From assembly GCF_050433445.1 (NCBI RefSeq), contig NZ_JBNPXF010000014.1:22870-86869 (forward strand): a stretch of DNA of 64,000 nucleotides. The letters run 5' to 3'. The position numbers were made by a program, and so were the translations under genes. Below are positions 62,284-64,000 of this stretch, piece by piece; the stretch's first letter is position 1, and every line of letters begins with the position of its first letter. Below the pieces are notes generated by a model that worked only from the letters and a program-made list of their open reading frames with translations, searched no databases and was not told where the DNA came from. This stretch comes from Kroppenstedtia sanguinis (GTDB taxonomy: Bacteria; Bacillota; Bacilli; Thermoactinomycetales; DSM-45169).

Positions 62284-62748
62284 TTACGGCTTGACCGTAA
62301 GGGTCTCCGCCGGCTCCATCACATGACCACCCTTGGCCGTTACGTGATACATCACTTTGTATTCGCCCGCCTCGGCAAAAGTATGTTGGATGCTGTATAC
62401 TCCGTCCTTGCCCTTATTGGCGTCAATCTTCTCATGCTCATCCTTGGAGGCGCCCTTCTTCCAGAGCTCAAACTTGACCTCATCGGCATCCGTGACCGGT
62501 TTGCCGTCGTGAGTAATCTTCACTTCGATCCCAGTCTCCTTGCCAGCGTGCGCGTCCTCAGGCAATTTCATCTCCACCTGGGCCAAGTCCTCGGCAGCCT
62601 CGCCGTGGCCCTCCTCATGCCCATGATGGTCCTCCTCATGAGCCTCATGCTTCTCCGAGCTTTCTTTTTTGGGGGTGGTTCCACAAGCGGTCAACCCCAA
62701 CACCGTCATCAGGGCCAGTCCCCCGACCATCCAACTTTTTACGCTCAT
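62284..62748 (-). CDS. YtkA/FixH-like lipoprotein
   Basis: Exported lipoprotein of 154 residues: signal peptide SWMVGGLALMTVLGLTAC with lipobox LTAC (Cys22), then a His/Glu-rich linker (EAHEEDHHGHEEGHGE) that could bind metal, then an immunoglobulin-like YtkA domain (GIEVKITHDGKPVTDADEV, VYSIQHTFAEAGEYKVMYHV). Lies beside ctaG, so a role in copper delivery or cytochrome oxidase assembly is plausible (inference). Confidence 0.88.
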   Translation of the reverse strand: MSVKSWMVGGLALMTVLGLTACGTTPKKESSEKHEAHEEDHHGHEEGHGEAAEDLAQVEMKLPEDAHAGKETGIEVKITHDGKPVTDADEVKFELWKKGASKDEHEKIDANKGKDGVYSIQHTFAEAGEYKVMYHVTAKGGHVMEPAETLTVKP

Positions 62749-62971
62749 CCAAATTCGCTCCTTCGATCAAAAAGGTTCACACCGCGGTATTGCCTCTGCC
62801 CCCACTTCGAAGTCAGTAGCTAGGTCATCCTCGGGAAAGAAAGAAGCGCTCCACTAAATTCAAGGAACCATCTGCGCCTTTCAGTGGGGAACATCTTCCA
62901 TCCTAGTCTCTCCCCAGGCAAAGTATTCCAGATCCCTTTCTTGGAAACAACGCTTTCTAAGCGAATCCGAC
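62749..62971. other. Spacer between ctaG and the lipoprotein gene
   Basis: 223 bp; only frames antisense or overlapping the ctaG end are open. The lipoprotein ribosome site (GAAGGAGCG) is at its left edge. No clear terminator for ctaG. Confidence 0.4.
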
Positions 62972-63835
62972 TTACAGGGATTCTGTAGCTGGTTGAGAAA
63001 CTGGATGACTTCTTGCATACTCCTCCGCTTCCAGACGGTCTCTCTCCCGCTCTTTCCGCACCCACTGGAAGAAGAAAATATAAACAATCACACTGACATA
63101 GACGATTTCCTGGATGATCTTCATCAGAACACCACCCAGTTGTTGATCATGTAATGGAGACAAGATCGGAAACATCTGGGATTGTTCATGGAACAAGGCA
63201 AAAAATGTCGTATCCGAGAAAGCAATCATAACACAAGCCGGTGTGAGGAGCATTCCGTTGACATAGAGAAAGCCCATCTTTTTCAACTCGCCCATCTTGT
63301 CCATCTCCGGCACGGGGCAGAGCACAGAAAACCACATCGCCACCCCCCCGATTAACAGGAGAGCTCGGGCTCCCGCATGCAACGCGGGCACCTCCATCAT
63401 TCGGTCAAATACCCAGGGGAGGTGATACATCCAGATCATTCCGTTGAAAAAGAATGACGCGAATACAGGATGGACCAACACTTTTAAAAGTTTGCCCACT
63501 CCTTTCAAACGAAACGCCGGAGCCACTAACCAAGAGGGCAACCCCATCAACAAAAAGGGCGGCAACACAATAAACAGCAGAGACATCTGCACCATATGGA
63601 TGCTGAATAATTCATGGCCGATCAGATCCAAGGGACTGCCGAGGGAGAAATAAAAAATCAGCGCACCGGTCAGAAAATAAGACAATTGTCGAATCGACGG
63701 CGGCTCCGAGTCGGGAAATCGATTCCGTAACGGTCCTGTGAACAACAGATACAACGCGATCACGAGCAAAACCGCCAGATTCATTGGAATGCTGTAGTTG
63801 GCAGGATGCAAAAACATCTCGATCATCTTATCCAC
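62972..63835 (-). CDS. ctaG: CtaG, cytochrome c oxidase assembly factor
   Basis: Membrane protein needed for caa3-type oxidase assembly in Bacillus. The 287-residue product has seven membrane segments; HPANYSIPMNLAVLL, LSYFLTGALIFYFSLGSPLDLIG, HELFSIHMVQMSLL and FNGMIWMYHLPW match the family. GTG 63835 after AAGGGGGGATCC is preferred; the frame is open to 63898. No other oxidase gene is in the window. Confidence 0.92.
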   Translation of the reverse strand: MDKMIEMFLHPANYSIPMNLAVLLVIALYLLFTGPLRNRFPDSEPPSIRQLSYFLTGALIFYFSLGSPLDLIGHELFSIHMVQMSLLFIVLPPFLLMGLPSWLVAPAFRLKGVGKLLKVLVHPVFASFFFNGMIWMYHLPWVFDRMMEVPALHAGARALLLIGGVAMWFSVLCPVPEMDKMGELKKMGFLYVNGMLLTPACVMIAFSDTTFFALFHEQSQMFPILSPLHDQQLGGVLMKIIQEIVYVSVIVYIFFFQWVRKERERDRLEAEEYARSHPVSQPATESL

Positions 63836-63907
63836 ACCGGATCCCCCCTTTTCTCTCCTTTGTGTGGAAACCTTTTCTAAAAGCGTTGTGATTGACATAT
63901 AGACGAC

Positions 63908-64000
63908 CAGGGCTGTTGATTAACCAGAAAATGGGCAGCGGAAGGGAGTCGTGTGCTGCCAAAGCGACCTTTGCGCCACAGGCACTACAATCTCGATGGG
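63908..64000. mobile_element. MITE-like element, subfamily B, copy 3 (cut by window end)
   Basis: Left end CAGGGCTGTTGATTAACCAG and the following sequence match subfamily B and retain the segment missing from copy 2. The right end is outside the window. Left flank ATAGACGAC would be the target duplication. Confidence 0.85.

Overview
The window looks like chromosomal DNA of a Gram-positive, low-to-mid GC Bacillota. Gene order and protein style (rpsB-tsf-pyrH-frr; sucCD-dprA-topA-trmFO-hslVU-codY; kynABU; MurNAc recycling) point to the Bacillales, most likely Thermoactinomycetaceae. That assignment is inference; there is no rRNA gene to confirm it.

Layout. 0-17.4 kb is housekeeping, almost all on the minus strand. 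It holds translation genes (rpsB, tsf, pyrH, frr) separated by intrinsic terminators, then codY, hslUV, trmFO, topA, dprA and sucCD. The Bacillus-type order is kept, but xerC (codV) is absent from its usual place, and an MFS gene with an attenuator-like leader plus a short inverted-repeat element lie between topA and dprA.

17.6-40.3 kb is a large CRISPR-Cas island. Five arrays (48 intact or near-intact repeats plus one decayed terminal repeat, 44 spacers) are all read from the minus strand. A complete type I-B set (cas6-cas8b-cas7-cas5-cas3-cas4-cas1-cas2) sits between arrays 3 and 4. A complete type III-B Cmr set (cmr1-cas10-cmr3-cmr4-cmr5-cmr6) lies to the right and has no Cas6, no adaptation genes and no intact array of its own, so it probably uses the I-B crRNAs. 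Each array has its leader on the right, with a conserved promoter at the first repeat and a conserved 50-bp inverted repeat about 118 bp upstream. That inverted repeat also occurs at the 3' ends of both cas operons beside relic repeats, seven copies in all. It is the most interesting unexplained structure here. A TetR regulator and an FAD monooxygenase lie inside the island, and a decayed relative of the gene at its left edge lies further right.

40.4-64 kb is accessory metabolism. It holds MurNAc recycling (murR, then murQ-murP-mupG), an AGCS amino-acid transporter, a PadR/HAAS-domain pair, the kynurenine pathway (kynA-kynU-kynB), a penicillin-acylase-like hydrolase, an OFA-type MFS transporter, a fructose-type PTS (EIIA, EIIBC, PRD regulator), a YtkA-like lipoprotein and ctaG.

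Five copies of a short non-autonomous inverted-repeat element (MITE-like, 203-309 bp, two subfamilies, 9-bp target duplications) are scattered through the window. One interrupts a TM2-domain gene. All calls come from reading the sequence; no database search was possible.
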